From NCBI GenBank assembly GCA_946811185.2, contig OX328098.1:21213084-21277083 (forward strand): a stretch of 64,000 nucleotides of DNA, given 5' to 3'. Of this stretch, positions 32,300 through 42,530 are shown piece after piece; the first letter of the stretch is position 1, and every line of letters starts with the position of its first letter. Source of the stretch: Hippopus hippopus. Taxonomy: Eukaryota > Mollusca > Bivalvia > Cardiida > Cardiidae. A program made the position numbers and the translations under genes. Under the pieces are notes generated by a model, which saw only the letters and a list, made by a program, of their open reading frames with translations, did not search any database and had not been told where the DNA came from.

Positions 32300-32523
32300 G
32301 TCTTAAAATTTCCGAGACGGAGACCCACCATAGACGGAGATCACAACTAAACCCTTCTGGTCCATAAGCAAACACTGTGTAAACAACAGCATTGCATGCA
32401 GGTACAAACACTTAAAATTTCTAAGACGGAGACCCACCATAGACGGAGATCACAACTGAATCCTTCTGGTCCATAAGCAAATACTGTGTAAACAACAGCA
32501 TTGCATGCAGGTACAAACACTAA
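32300..32523. repeat. Recent 111-bp tandem duplication
   Basis: Two near-identical copies of TTAAAATTTC..GAGACGGAGACCCACCATAG ... GCATTGCATGCAGGTACAAACAC at about 32304-32410 and 32411-32521. The start of the unit resembles the start of the older 240-bp units to the left. Confidence 0.8.
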
Positions 32524-32699
32524 ATCCATGACTGCTTCTCAATGAAAATTGTAAATTGATAATACCTGAATACATATGAAAACATCGTAGCAAAGGGAGA
32601 AATTGCTAATTATGAACAATATATTCTTTTGCAACAATGTTTTCAAAAAAAGGCTGCTACCCAACTGAAAAAGTAACTGTTGTCAGCTGGAAATGATGG

Positions 32700-32910
32700 G
32701 TTAGCTCTTTAACAGACAACAAAATAGTAGAGTAATCCAAATCAAAGACATTTGCAGATGAGATGTCTAAAATGATGCTTTTTGTCTTTTTGCCTTAGAA
32801 GAAATCTTTGTGGGAACAGGAGAAAATGCTGGTTACCAGCATTTTCTCTGTTTTCAAAAGCCTTCTTGCTGAGGGTCGTTAAAACTCGGGACTGTGTGGT
32901 AAAAGGTCAA
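32700..32910 (+). mobile_element. MITE A, forward
   Basis: TTAGCTCTTTAACAGACAAC to GTGTGGTAAAAGGTCAAA; hairpin right arm truncated to TTTTCTCTGTTTTC. Confidence 0.82.
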
Positions 32911-32994
32911 AACATGATCTATCTGTCTATCGTGACAATGAAGCATTTAATCATTTCACTGGCTGCTAAACAGCTGTTGCTGCAAACACTACCC

Positions 32995-33235
32995 TGTTCA
33001 CTAAAGGCCCAGTGGTAGAAGAAAAATGAACTTTTAAATCAGGTAAAAAGTAAACAAAAGATGGAGCAACTTGGAAACTTTTAACCTAGTTTTAAAATTT
33101 ATGTTTTTGCCTGTGACGACCTCATACGGACTGTACAATACCAGATTATCATCTTCTCAATGATTTCCAGACTTTTAAATGGTGTGATTTGAATTTAAAT
33201 GCATTTTAACACCCACAATGTTTACTTTTGGGCAC
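32995..33235. repeat. Partial copy of the 10537 element
   Basis: Shares AATCAGGTAAAAAGTAAACA, TTTTAACCTAGTTTTAAAAT, TTTCCAGACTTTTAAATGGT and ACACCCAC..TGTTTAC with 10640-10850. The left arm is missing. Confidence 0.55.
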
Positions 33236-33442
33236 TACTTGATCTTTAACTTAATGACTTTTATGCCTCTGCATTTAGCAGCTTTTGAAAAAAAGGTAAG
33301 AAAAAGATCAATACTAGTTAGAAATAACAGTTACTGCTCTTTTTTCCAGAATTTTTTCCATAGTATACCATTAAAATATAGGACATTTTCCTTTGCTTCC
33401 ATTTTCTGTCTTTTGTGTGATTGGTACCAGTTTTTAGTTGTT

Positions 33443-33675
33443 TTAACTCTTTACTAAACGACAAAATTTTGGACTGTTCCAAATTGAAAGCATTTGCAGA
33501 CGACAAAATAAATGTGACTCAAATACTGAAATTAAATTGTTTTGGGAAGCATAGAAAACATTGTGGGAAAAGGAGAAAATGCTGGTTACCAGCATTTTCT
33601 CCTTTTCCCACAATGTTTTCAAAAGGCTTCTTTTTAAGGGTCATTAAAAGTCGGGATTGTGTGGTAAAGAGTCAA
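33443..33675 (+). mobile_element. MITE A, forward, perfect palindrome
   Basis: TTAACTCTTTACTAAACGAC to GTGTGGTAAAGAGTCAAA; stem 33557-33618 perfect. Confidence 0.93.
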
Positions 33676-33885
33676 ACCCTTTAGCAGTACAATTTTAGGC
33701 TTTTACAGACGGAAAAATTTTTAGACGACAATATAACTTTGACTCAAAAACTGAAATTTGTCTTTAGAAGGGTAGGCAACATTGAAGGAATAGGAGAAAA
33801 TGCTGGTTACTAGCATTTTCTCTTGTTCCCACAATGTATTCAAAAGCCTTTTTAATAAGGGTCTTTAAAATTTGGAATTGCAGTG
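33674..33885 (+). mobile_element. MITE A, forward
   Basis: AACCCTTTAGCAGTACAATT through TGCTGGTTACTAGCATTTTC; right terminus lost. Confidence 0.8.
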
Positions 33886-34189
33886 TTTCTCCCTGCTTCA
33901 AATTTTTGAGGGTCTATTCCAAATTATTGGGGGTCATACAAAAATCTTGAGAGGTCATCTTTATAGATGCCTTTTTAAAGCTACTTAAATTCTCTTTTAG
34001 GGACCTTTCCTTGTGACCCCACCGAATCGGAACTGAAACTATTTTTCTTAGTCTGACAAGACCCGGATATTTGTTGCATTTGTTGATTTTTCATTTTTTT
34101 TCACGTTTTCGAGGTGTTTACTTGTGGATGGGACAACAAAACAGTCTGCATGTCCTTTCTGTTTTTCTTTTACAGTTCATCTGCTATTC
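33886..34189. other. No recognised feature
   Basis: Intron 1 sequence without gene or known repeat. Confidence 0.45.
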
Positions 34190-34249
34190 TGTTTCGGAAT
34201 ACTTTCAGTTTGGGCAAGGTTACATTCTTCTCATGTGGTAAAGGGTTAA
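34190..34249 (-). mobile_element. MITE A fragment, reverse
   Basis: TACTTTCAGTTTGGGCAAGG to CATGTGGTAAAGGGTTAA. Confidence 0.75.
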
Positions 34250-34349
34250 TTAAAACACGAAACAAACAAGAGGGCCATGATGGCCCTGAAGTCGCTTACT
34301 TGAGCTTTTTGACCAAACATGGCCCATTTCCAATCTCTTCCGAAATATA

Positions 34350-35672
34350 CGATGGCTGTTCGATATGTAATGTGTATTGTACCACAGCACGATAACGCTT
34401 TCAACGATTTCATGGATGATGATATGCTTGAATAGCTCTATATATTCAATACCTTTCCAACGGTATAAACACGAGCCTTTAGCTCCACATAGTTTTGAAC
34501 TTACAGTCATTTCATTAGAGCTAGTCGTTGACCACTGTTGTAAAAATGGTTGGGAAACGGATTAAGAATATTGAAGAAATTAGAGCTTATATTAAAGTTC
34601 GCACAAAACTCGGTCATTCAGTAATGCAGATTTTTACTGAATTGGGGGAAGTTTAAGGGTCTGATAAGTTCGTAGGTGGAGAAAGAAATTTCTGACTGGC
34701 ACAGAGTCCGTCAAAGATGCAGCAAAATCTGGCCTACCTGTGACTGTAACAGGCAAGGCAAATGTCTCAAAAGTCAGGGAAATAATTGAAAGTGATGGCA
34801 GATACACGATTCATGATATTGCCAACGCTGTTGGCATATCGCTATCACAAGTGCATTTCATTTTGAAGCGTATTTTGAAGCGTATTTTCTGCCAGATGGA
34901 TACCGCATATATTGACAGATGACCAAAAACGGGTACGAGTACAAACCGCTAAGCAGTTACTCAAAATGTTTCCCAAATTCAATCAAAGACAATTTGCAAA
35001 TATTGTTACTGGTGACGAAACATGGGTTCACTATTTCGAACCAGTAAGAAAAATTGGAAACAAAATATGGCTAACTAAACACGATAGAAGGCCTGTAGTT
35101 GCCAAAAGAAGCATAAGCACAAAGAAGGTTCTTTATTGCATATTCTTCTCACGTGATGGTATAGCCATACAAATTCCGGTGCCGAAGGGCAAAATTGTTA
35201 CAGGTCGGTATTACCGAGATGTTATACTAAAAAAGCTCAAGAAATATTATCTTAAACGACGCCCTGTGTCAGGATTTAGGCATGTTCGTCTACTTCATGA
35301 TAATGCTCCATCACATACATCTGAGCTTGTGAAGCAATTTTTGAAGTCGTCGGAGGTTACTGTCTTGCCACACCCACCATACTCTCCAGATCTAGCCCCA
35401 TGCGACTTTTTCCTTTTTTCCAAAACTTAAAAAGTTCTTATCTGGTCGTCAATACAAGTCCCGACAAGCCCTTGGCTCAGCCATCAGTCAGTGCCTCAGA
35501 GGTCTACCTAAATCAGCGTACCATGACACATTTCAGAAATGGATTCAGAGATTGAAATTATGTGTTTCAAACCGCGGAGAATATTTTGAAGGGATGTAAT
35601 GTTCATTTCACTATTTGAGTTGAATGCTTTTGAGATATCGTACAATACACATTACATATCGAACAGCCCTCA
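34350..35672 (+). mobile_element. Mariner (DD34D) element, copy 1
   Basis: 1,323 bp, with terminal inverted repeats of about 30 bp (GGCTGTTCGATATGTAATG at the left, its complement at the right) and a TA on each side (34348-34349, 35673-35674). It sits inside a Helentron-like repeat beginning at 34264, whose remainder continues after 35674. Length, TIRs, TA target and transposase match Tc1/mariner. Confidence 0.93.
34546..35599 (+). pseudogene. Mariner transposase, broken (copy 1)
   Basis: Homologous along its length to copy 2 at 59910. N-terminal HTH domains are followed by the DDE domain: TGDETWVHYF (first D), HDNAPSH (second D) and PHPPYSPDLAPCDF (third D), with 34 residues between the second and third D. 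Lesions against copy 2: an in-frame TAA near 34654, a 16-base deletion near 34671, a rearranged stretch near 34870-34890, and an extra T in the run near 35415 that shifts the frame just after the third D. No intact enzyme can be made. Confidence 0.92.
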
Positions 35673-36071
35673 TAATTACAAAAATTGAACAAACATTTGT
35701 CTCAGTATTGGACTGAAAAGTTTTTCAAAGATTTGACCAGTAGACCTAGTTTTTCATCCAATGAGATCCATTTTCAAAACTATTCTAAAAACCATCAAGG
35801 CAAACATTCTGATGAACTTTCATGTGAATCTGAAAGAAAACACAGCCTCTAGGGTGTACATTAGGCTATCCTAAGATTTGACCTGATGACCTGGTTTTTG
35901 ACCCCACATGATCCATTTTCAGATTTGTGCAAGATATCAATTTTCATAAGTATTGGACAGAAAATGTGCCCTCTTATTCAATAATGTTGTTACTATAATC
36001 CTTACAAATAATGAGAATTGTAACATAACACTCCACTTGTCAAAATATGGACAGAATATAGACAGTTAATT

Positions 36072-36222
36072 TTATCATTACCAAACATTCCCATCTTTTA
36101 ATGACCCAGAGAGAAAAATGATCACGAAAATGTTAGAAGAAAAGGAGAAGATGCTGGTAACCAGAATTGTCTCCGTTTTCAAACAATGTTTTCTCCTATC
36201 TCAAAGTCATAATTGTGATTTA
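36072..36222 (-). mobile_element. MITE A, reverse, truncated
   Basis: TCATTACCAAACATTCCCAT, GCTGGTAACCAGAATTGTC; right part mostly missing. Confidence 0.72.
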
Positions 36223-36405
36223 ACTCTTTACCACATGGCAAAATTTTAGCCCCTCCAAACTGAAAGCACTTGTCTCTTAGAGGGTAGAAAACATTGTGAG
36301 AAAAGGAGAAAATGCTGGTTACCAGCATTTTCTCCCTCACCTACAATATTTTCAGAAGCTTTTTTTTTTTCTGTCGTTAAGAATGGGATTGTGTTTCAGA
36401 GTTAT
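36221..36405 (+). mobile_element. MITE A, forward
   Basis: TTAACTCTTTACCACATGGC; shortened left interior; good hairpin; right terminus replaced by the next fragment. Confidence 0.82.
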
Positions 36406-36470
36406 TATATTGTCTGCAAATGCTTTCATTTGGTCCAATCTAAAATTTTGTCATATGGTAAAAAGTTAAT
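36406..36470 (-). mobile_element. MITE A fragment, reverse
   Basis: TTGTCTGCAAATGCTTTCAT to CATATGGTAAAAAGTTAA; with the previous entry it makes a hybrid with two like ends. Confidence 0.75.
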
Positions 36471-36616
36471 CCAGCAAATTTATGCAGTGGTAATTCCATG
36501 CTTTAAACCTATACAAAGCAAACCTCTATTTGTTGAAAAGTTATCCAATGTTTTGTGTTGAAAGCATAAAGATACACAAAGATACAAAGACTGACATAGA
36601 AGAAAATAAAAGCTTC

Positions 36617-36825
36617 AACCCTTAACCTGCTAAATAAATGAAATGAAACTTTCAAGCTGATAGCAAAAACCCATATGTTGCTATTTCAAAGGTATATTTT
36701 GGGGAAAAATATCTCTGTATCACAGTGCTGACTCAAGATCAGACTGCATGTTCTGTGCAGTCTAATATTGATCTACACTGAAAGCAAACGGTCCATGAGT
36801 CGAGCAAAGCAGCCCAAGGGTTAAA
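36617..36825. mobile_element. MITE C, second subfamily
   Basis: AACCCTTAACCTGCTAAATA to CAGCCCAAGGGTTAA; core ACTCAAGATCAGACTGCATG .. GTGCAGTCTAATATTGATCT. Confidence 0.75.
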
Positions 36826-37410
36826 TAACTCGCAAACCTGAAATACAAAATTTAGAATTTGAGTTGAAACGAATCTATAAAACATCCGTAATCAGATATT
36901 TCCATTTTTAGGCAAACCCATACACATGCACTCCCCTGTCAGTTTCTAAATACAGGTAATCACATATTTAGAAACTTTTAATTTTAACATTCAAAGTTTA
37001 ACAGTTTTTCATAAAAGGTCTTTTCAAAATGAAATGAATTGTAAGTTTACAACTCTGATCCATATATAACACGCCAACACACTTATATATGTAAATATGG
37101 CTATACTGTATGTATATGGTATAGACACTTTACTTTATATTCAGTTCATATGGTTATTTGACATTTGACAATGGAGAAAACTTTATGACATGAAAACAAC
37201 ATACTGATGATCAAAATTCTGATAATGAGAGCATTCCGTATAGTGTAACAGTAGAAGGCATTGTTTGACATTGTACATTTTTTTCTTTTGTCTCAATGTT
37301 TTTTTTAACAATTAAACCATGAGCTTAAAGTGTGTAGATTGAGGGAATAGAGTTAAGTGTCGCCCATCCAGAGAAAATTACCTCAAAAGGAAAATACATA
37401 CCCCAGAGCT
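36826..37410. other. No recognised feature
   Basis: AT-rich intron 1 sequence; nothing supported. Confidence 0.45.
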
Positions 37411-37458
37411 GATCTGTACTCTTTACCAGATGATAAAATTTTAGACAGGTCCATATTC

Positions 37459-37668
37459 AACCCTTTATCAAACAATCCTAGGTTTTAATAACACTGAAGA
37501 AGACTTTTCAAAACATTGTGAGGAAAGGAGAAATGCTGATAACCAGCATTTTCTCCTTTTCCCTAAATGTTTTCTATTATCTCAAAGACAGAAATCATCT
37601 TTTTAACTACATTCAATTTGTTATCTGCAAATGCTTTCAACTTTATCGTTCAGTAAAGAATTTAAGTA
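37459..37668 (-). mobile_element. MITE A, reverse
   Basis: AACCCTTTATCAAACAATCC to GTTCAGTAAAGAATTTAA, preceded by a forward fragment at 37420-37458. Confidence 0.82.
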
Positions 37669-37695
37669 CCTGCAGGTTAGAAATAAAATGTGGTT

Positions 37696-37917
37696 GTTGA
37701 ATGGTGTTTTACGCAGCTTTCAACATTATTTCAGTCATATCACAGCAACAGCTCAGATATTCATGTTTTCCTGTGTTTCACCAGTACTAGGCTGGGGCTC
37801 TGAAATGTCTTGCCCAAGGACACTCCTGTGAAGAACCCAGTGGAGCCAGTGAGACTCGAACCCAGGGCCTCCAAGGTCAGGAGTCCTACACCTAACCACT
37901 GAGCCACACAGGACCCC
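37696..37917 (-). mobile_element. tRNA-headed SINE, family 1, complete
   Basis: Minus: GGGGTCCTGTGTGGCTCAGT head, GGGTTCGAGTCTC B box, tail with TGAAATAATGTTGAAAGCTG. Confidence 0.88.
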
Positions 37918-37932
37918 AAAATAAAACATGGC

Positions 37933-38047
37933 TTAAGGTCCATGGCCCCTAATTCTCATTTTAAAAGACGGAAGCTGCCGAGATTGGCCAAATAACCTTT
38001 ACGAAAACGATGATGTTTACTGATGAGTTGGGGGCCATAGACCTTAA
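37933..38047. mobile_element. 115-bp MITE with TTAAGGTC ends
   Basis: TTAAGGTCCATGGCCCCTAA and TTGGGGGCCATAGACCTTAA are inverted copies; the interior of about 75 bp is unique. TTAA at each end may be the target site. Confidence 0.6.
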
Positions 38048-38234
38048 ATGATGAGATTTGTTTCAAAACAGACTGAAAAACATTGTTAGGATAAGGAATA
38101 AGGGTTTCTTCAAGGAAATTTTTTCAAGGATATACTAAAATTAACACATAAAAATTCCATTTTTTAACCTGATGAAAATGTATGTGGCCATATCGGAAAT
38201 TGTACTTCAAGCATTTGTAGACAAATCAAATGTG

Positions 38235-38462
38235 ACCATGTGACGAAATTTTAGACTGGTCCAAATTAAAAGCATAAATTACGGAGGACAGATTAAATGT
38301 GACTCTACTAGTCACTAAAAGTTCTCTTTAGGTGAGGATAGAAACATCGTGGGAAAAGGAGAAAATGCTGATTACCAATATTTTCTTCTTTTCTCATGAT
38401 GTTTTCAAAGGCTTTCTTTCTCAGGGTCGGTAAATGTCAGTATTTTGTGGTAAAAGCTTAAC
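38235..38462 (+). mobile_element. MITE A, forward
   Basis: CCATGTGACGAAATTTTAGA to TTTGTGGTAAAAGCTTAA; hairpin with changes ATGCTGATTACCAATATTTT. Confidence 0.8.
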
Positions 38463-38507
38463 AAGATGAAAATGTGCAACACCATATTGAAAAGTTTCTC
38501 ACTCGCC

Positions 38508-38695
38508 TCTGACCACTTTTTCGACCATGGTTATGTGGGAATATAGCCAGTGGCTTGGAAAGAATATTTTGCGAAGTGCTGGTAAAAGGAAATCCAGGAA
38601 AGCATGGATTGGTGCGCTGGCCGCGACAATGTAACTGAAATACCGGTAATGCTGAAAACAGCATTGAACACAATACAATAAATCAATCAATCATG
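38508..38695 (+). mobile_element. SINE family 2, 3' part
   Basis: Body from ACCACTTTTTCGACCATGG to a clear tail GCATTGAACACAATACAATA, AATCAATCAATCA. Confidence 0.78.
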
Positions 38696-38719
38696 TTAAA
38701 AATACCTTGAGCATTAATT

Positions 38720-38860
38720 TTGCAGAAGAAAAATCAATCGTACCTCAACTGATTGGATTTCTCAAGGAAAGGATAGAAAACACACTGGGAAAAGGAGAAT
38801 TGCTAGGAACAAGCATCTTCTTCATCTCCTACAACATGTTTTTGAAAACTTTCTTTCACA
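38720..38860 (+). mobile_element. MITE A fragment, forward
   Basis: CTGATTGGATTTCTCAAGGA, eroded hairpin GAGAATTGCTAGGAACAAGC. Confidence 0.6.
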
Positions 38861-38920
38861 GGTTCATCACTCGTATGATTTTTTTGCCGAAGGGACAATA
38901 TTAATTGTTTGTTGTAACTA

Positions 38921-39140
38921 CCTTTAACCAAACAATCCCAAGTTTTTACGCCCTGTGGGAAAGGCCTCTTGAAAACATTGTGGGAAAAAGAGAAAATGCT
39001 GGTAACCAGCATTTTCTCTTTTTCCCGCAATGTTTTTTACCCTGCTGAAGAACTTTTGTTCAATTGTACCACTTTCAAAGTAATGTACAGATGCTCTCAA
39101 TTTTGAAGTCTAAAATTTGTTGTTTGGGAAACGGTTAACC
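38921..39140 (-). mobile_element. MITE A, reverse, paired arm change
   Basis: Arms GGGAAAAAGAGAAAATG and CATTTTCTCTTTTTCCC: A-T where most copies have G-C, on both sides. Ends GTTTGGGAAACGGTTAA. Confidence 0.9.
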
Positions 39141-39179
39141 CTAAACCAAACAATTCCGTGTTTTTATCTCAGTTTGTCT

Positions 39180-39466
39180 ATGTGGTGTTTAATGCTGTTT
39201 TCAATATTAATTCAGTTACATCACAGTGGCAGTGCACCTACCCATGCTTTCTTGGAGTTTCTTTGACAGGTACTTTGCACAACATTCTCTCTAAGCCGTT
39301 GGCTGTTTTCCCCTATAACCGTCATTGAAAGGATGATCTGTGATGAGAGAGGAATGAATCCTGTCGCAATGACTACTATTGATCCTCAACCAAGTGTGGG
39401 ATTTTTACCAGCAACACCAGCTGGTTTCAAGCCCTCTATGTTACTGACTGAGCTACCAGGTTACCC
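39180..39466 (-). mobile_element. tRNA-headed SINE, family 2
   Basis: Tail side at left (GTGTTTAATGCTGTTTTCAA), head side at right with AGCTCAGTCAGTAACATAG on the minus strand. Confidence 0.8.
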
Positions 39467-39561
39467 TGAGAATGATGCAGAGATAAAAAGCTTTCAAAAC
39501 AATATGACAGAAAGGAGAGAATGTGTATCACCAAAATTTTTACTTTTAACAATAATGTTTC

Positions 39562-39784
39562 CTGGGGTCCTGTGTGGCATACTAGTAAAGTGTAAGATTT
39601 GTAAGCTGGAGGCCCCAGGCTTGATGCTTATTTCAAGCATGTGGGAGTGGCCATTGCAAGAACAAGAAACTTCAAAGCTCTAGCCTTACACTGGTGAAAC
39701 CAAGGACAAACATGAATATTAGAGCTGTCACTGTGGTATGACTGAAATAATGTTCAAACCAACAAAACATCATTCAATCAAATA
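39562..39784 (+). mobile_element. tRNA-headed SINE, family 1
   Basis: GGGGTCCTGTGTGGCATACT head, tail TGACTGAAATAATGTTCAAA and CATCATTCAATCAAA. Confidence 0.82.
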
Positions 39785-39876
39785 ATGTTTCCCAACCTTT
39801 CAAAGACAAATCCCATCATTTCTGCAAAAGCTTTTGAAATGGGTGAGCCTAAAATTTTGGCATCTCATTGGGTATC
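39785..39876 (-). mobile_element. MITE A fragment, reverse
   Basis: TTTCCCAACCTTTCAAAGAC to GCCTAAAATTTTGGCATCTC, right third only. Confidence 0.65.
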
Positions 39877-39976
39877 AAAATATGATTTCATTATGTGAAG
39901 ACCAACATCAAAGCCACAGTTAGAAGTGTAAGTATTCAACTTTGGTGAAAGCTATATTTCCACAGGATAATGTAAC

Positions 39977-40132
39977 TGTAACGGCCTATAATGTAACAGT
40001 TTAAGAACCCATATCGGTGAGCGATTTGTGTAGACAGCCTGGTAGCTCGGTCGGTAGAGCACTCGCCCTGTATGCGAGGGGTACCGGGTTCGAGCCCCGG
40101 TCTGGCTGCATAAATTTTCTCACCTGGTTACA
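39977..40132 (+). repeat. Left LTR of the TRIM-like element
   Basis: 156 bp, TG...CA ends, near-identical to the right LTR and differing by scattered substitutions, so insertion is not brand new. Most of its length is the tRNA-like block at 40036-40108. Confidence 0.85.
40036..40108 (+). tRNA. tRNA-like cloverleaf in left LTR
   Basis: 73 bases fold as a full cloverleaf: 7-bp acceptor stem with one T-T mismatch and a G-T pair, D arm GCTC/GAGC, anticodon stem CTCGC/GCGAG, five-base variable loop, T arm CCGGG/CCCGG with loop TTCGAGC. The A box (TAGCTCGGTCGG) and B box (GGTTCGAGCCC) are intact. The loop CCTGTAT would give anticodon TGT (Thr) but has C instead of T at position 33, so function in translation is doubtful. 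It is more likely an LTR-resident pol III-type sequence. Confidence 0.7.
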
Positions 40133-40134
40133 TT

Positions 40135-40153
40135 TGGCGACCACGACGAGACC
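40135..40153 (+). other. Putative primer-binding site
   Basis: TGGCGACCACGACGAGACC starts with the TGG that pairs with tRNA CCA ends and lies two bases after the left LTR. This is typical of LTR retrotransposons. The primer tRNA was not identified. Confidence 0.6.
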
Positions 40154-40413
40154 GTGCGTCTTTGAAAGCCAGGATTGGTAGTGCTGAACAGTCGAGTAGC
40201 AGTTCCCAGGCTACATAGAGCCTTTGGATCCTTTGTCTTCTTCGACAATCGCCTACTTGTAGAAAATCACCATAGCTCCGGAGCACAGTTTATTATTTTC
40301 TACTTTATTGAAGAGCAGCACTTCTTCAGGATAGTGTTTATTTTCCATTCTATGTGTTTCACCTTTTTCGCGCCGCGATAGTGTGCCACACTGAAAACTG
40401 GAAAATAAACACA

Positions 40414-40569
40414 TGTAACAGCCTATAATGTAACGGTTTAAGAACCCATATCAGTGAGCAATTTGTGTAGGCGGCCTGGTAGCTCGGTCGGTAGAGCACT
40501 CGCCCTGTATGCGAGGGGTCCCGGGTTCGAGCCCCGGTCTGGCTGCATACATTTTCTCACCTGATTACA
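40414..40569 (+). repeat. Right LTR of the TRIM-like element
   Basis: 156 bp, exactly 437 bases downstream of the left LTR with no indels relative to it. It is preceded by the A/G-rich stretch CTGGAAAATAAACACA. Confidence 0.85.
40473..40545 (+). tRNA. tRNA-like cloverleaf in right LTR
   Basis: Same structure as the left copy with the same CCTGTAT loop. Differences include the first acceptor base (G for A, leaving a G-T pair) and GGGTC for GGGTA in the variable loop. Both promoter boxes are intact. Confidence 0.7.
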
Positions 40570-40659
40570 TAACAATCAATGACGTCAAAAATGTGATATA
40601 GGTTTTGTTGTAAAAACTCAAATTCCTTGGTACAGAGTTAATCACATCACTAAAATTCA

Positions 40660-40889
40660 TTTAACTCTTTACCAGATGACAAAATTTTGGGCTAGTCCAA
40701 ATTGAAAGCATTTGCAGACGTCAAAATTACTTTGACTCAAAAATGGAAATTTGCTTTGGGAAGTGTAGAAAACATTGTGGGAAAAGGAGAAAATGCTGGT
40801 TACCAGCATTTTCTCCTTTTCCCATAATGTTTTCAAAAGGCCTCTTTCTTAGGGTCGTTAAAAGTCGGGATTGTGTAGTAAAGAGTTAA
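40660..40889 (+). mobile_element. MITE A, forward
   Basis: TTAACTCTTTACCAGATGAC to GTGTAGTAAAGAGTTAA; stem nearly perfect. Confidence 0.93.
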
Positions 40890-41252
40890 AGGACAAATAT
40901 TTTTTGGAGAAAAAATATTTTTGTAATAAAATTGGAAACACCGTGAGAAAGAGGATTAATTGCCTATATGCAATATTGCTCTTTTTTCCCGCGGTGTTTT
41001 CAAAAGCCCTCTACTCAACAGGTGTTAAGGAATGTATTTACAAAAGTAAAAGGGAAAATCCGTCTTCTGTCCGGACCCAATAATAGCCCAAAGGCATTTT
41101 GTGTTATAAATCACAAAAATAAAAGCAAAACAATTATCAACATTATTTTCCTCAATACCCAAGTTTTGGACTTACAATGTTACTAATTAGAGTTGTCTAG
41201 ACAATTTCGTGAAGTAAGACATTATCATGGCAGATGGAAAAATTTCTTTCAT

Positions 41253-41269
41253 TATATATATATATATAA
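41253..41269. repeat. (TA)n microsatellite
   Basis: Perfect TA tract directly left of a family B MITE; the MITE may have inserted into it. Confidence 0.85.
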
Positions 41270-41530
41270 GCCATGCTCTGGCAAAAGGGAGTTTAATGGA
41301 TCTCCGTAATCCACCATACAAAGCAAGTCATCACATAATCATTGATAGAGAAATCCAGTAAATCTAAAAACCGACCGGATCTTGAAGTAAAATGATCCCT
41401 TGACATGCAGAAAATTTACAAAAAACAAAACGTTTCGACCCATGTCAGCCTGCGCGAACTACGCAGGCTGACATGGTTCGATACTTTTTGCAGATACATT
41501 AATCCCCCTTTTCACAGAGCATGGCTCACA
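41268..41530. mobile_element. MITE B, complete
   Basis: AAGCCATGCTCTGGCAAAAG ... CAGCCTGCGCGAACTACGCA GGCTG ... TTTTCACAGAGCATGGCT. Long inverted ends and a CG-containing central palindrome. Confidence 0.88.
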
Positions 41531-41604
41531 TATTTAAACTCTTCACCAGAAGATAAACTACTAAATTAAAGACTTGTCTAAATCAAAAGGATATCCTGAC
41601 AATA

Positions 41605-41832
41605 TTCTAACCCTTTACCATACAATCCCCAGTTTCAACAACTCTTAGAAAGAAAGGTTTTACGAAAACATTGTTGGAGAAAGGAGAAAACGCTGGTCAC
41701 CAGTATTTTCTCACAGTATTTTCTGCTGTATCAAAGACAAGTTCTATCATTTTATGCACATTTAAATTGCCACCTGCAAATGCTTTCAATTTGGACAAGT
41801 CTACATTTTTGCCATGTGGTAAACAGTTTAAT
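41605..41832 (-). mobile_element. MITE A, reverse
   Basis: TCTAACCCTTTACCATACAA to CATGTGGTAAACAGTTTAA; hairpin right arm lost after CCAGTATTTTCTC. Confidence 0.82.
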
Positions 41833-41992
41833 ATTGCTCAAATTGTGTGATTTGTCTTTGTGTGGGTAGAAATTAAGAATGTGGGAAAAGGAGAAAATGT
41901 TGGTTTCCAGCATTTTTTTCTGTTCCACGATGTTTTCAAAAGCTTTCCCTCTCAGGGTCGTTAAAACAGGGGATCCTTTGGAAAAGGGTTAA
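41830..41992 (+). mobile_element. MITE A fragment, forward
   Basis: TTGCTCAAATTGTGTGATTT, hairpin, TTTGGAAAAGGGTTAA. Confidence 0.75.
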
Positions 41993-42027
41993 AAATAGAA
42001 CATTATTAAATGGTACTGGATAGAAAT

Positions 42028-42258
42028 AAGCCATGCTCTGGCAAAATAGGGTTTAATGCATATCTGTGATGCATTATACCAAGCATCTCATGATGACACT
42101 TTATTACGTTTCTATGAAATGCACTTTGTCTAACAGTAACTGAATCCTGAAGTAGACTGATCCTCGGACATGCCGAAAATTGACAGTCTGGGCAAGTAGT
42201 CTTGGGTCAATAGTTTTTGCAGAATGCATTCAACTCCTTTTTCACAGAGCATGGCTAA
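42028..42258. mobile_element. MITE B, complete
   Basis: AAGCCATGCTCTGGCAAAAT to TTTTTCACAGAGCATGGCT; centre deleted relative to 41268. Confidence 0.85.
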
Positions 42259-42530
42259 AATGTATTATGACTGCCATGATCAGGCAAACACAATTCGAGC
42301 AGGAAATGGTACATTATAGTGAATTTCTCATTTTTGTCACGATGTTTTCAAAAGTCTGATATACCTATTCCTCTAGAATACTGTGCACTACATAATATTA
42401 AGGGAGAAAAGCCTCAAGTATGATAATTACCGAGGCGTGACATTTTCAAGTTGGCCATTTTTCCTTATGAATTACATTACTTTATGCTTCTGTGTAAATC
42501 CCCCTCCCACTCTATCAATTTACTTAAACA
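42259..42530. other. No recognised feature
   Basis: Short remnants reminiscent of MITE A (CACGATGTTTTCAAAAGTCT) only. Confidence 0.4.

Larger units (their letters stand above)
34264..35990 (+). mobile_element. Helentron-like repeat split by mariner
   Basis: Begins AAACAAGAGGGCCATGATGG, as at 2486. After the mariner it continues with bivalve-repeat sequence (TTGACCAGTAGACCTAG, AACACAGCCTCTAGGGTGTA). The right boundary is not clear. Confidence 0.5.
39977..40569 (+). mobile_element. TRIM-like LTR miniature with tRNA-like LTRs
   Basis: Two direct repeats of 156 bp (39977-40132, 40414-40569) flank 281 bp. Each repeat begins TGTAAC; the first ends GTTACA and the second ATTACA. Both sides have the 4-bp duplication TAAC (39973-39976, 40570-40573). 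Two bases after the left repeat comes TGGCGACCACGACGAGACC, placed and starting as a primer-binding site should. A purine-rich stretch precedes the right repeat. No coding capacity is seen. Size and layout fit a terminal-repeat retrotransposon in miniature. Confidence 0.85.

Noticed and set aside
40036..40545. Two genuine tandem tRNA-Thr genes
   Set aside because: The cloverleaf is complete but position 33 is C, the acceptor stem has a mismatch, and both copies are parts of LTR-like repeats with a PBS and TSD. Recorded as tRNA-like.
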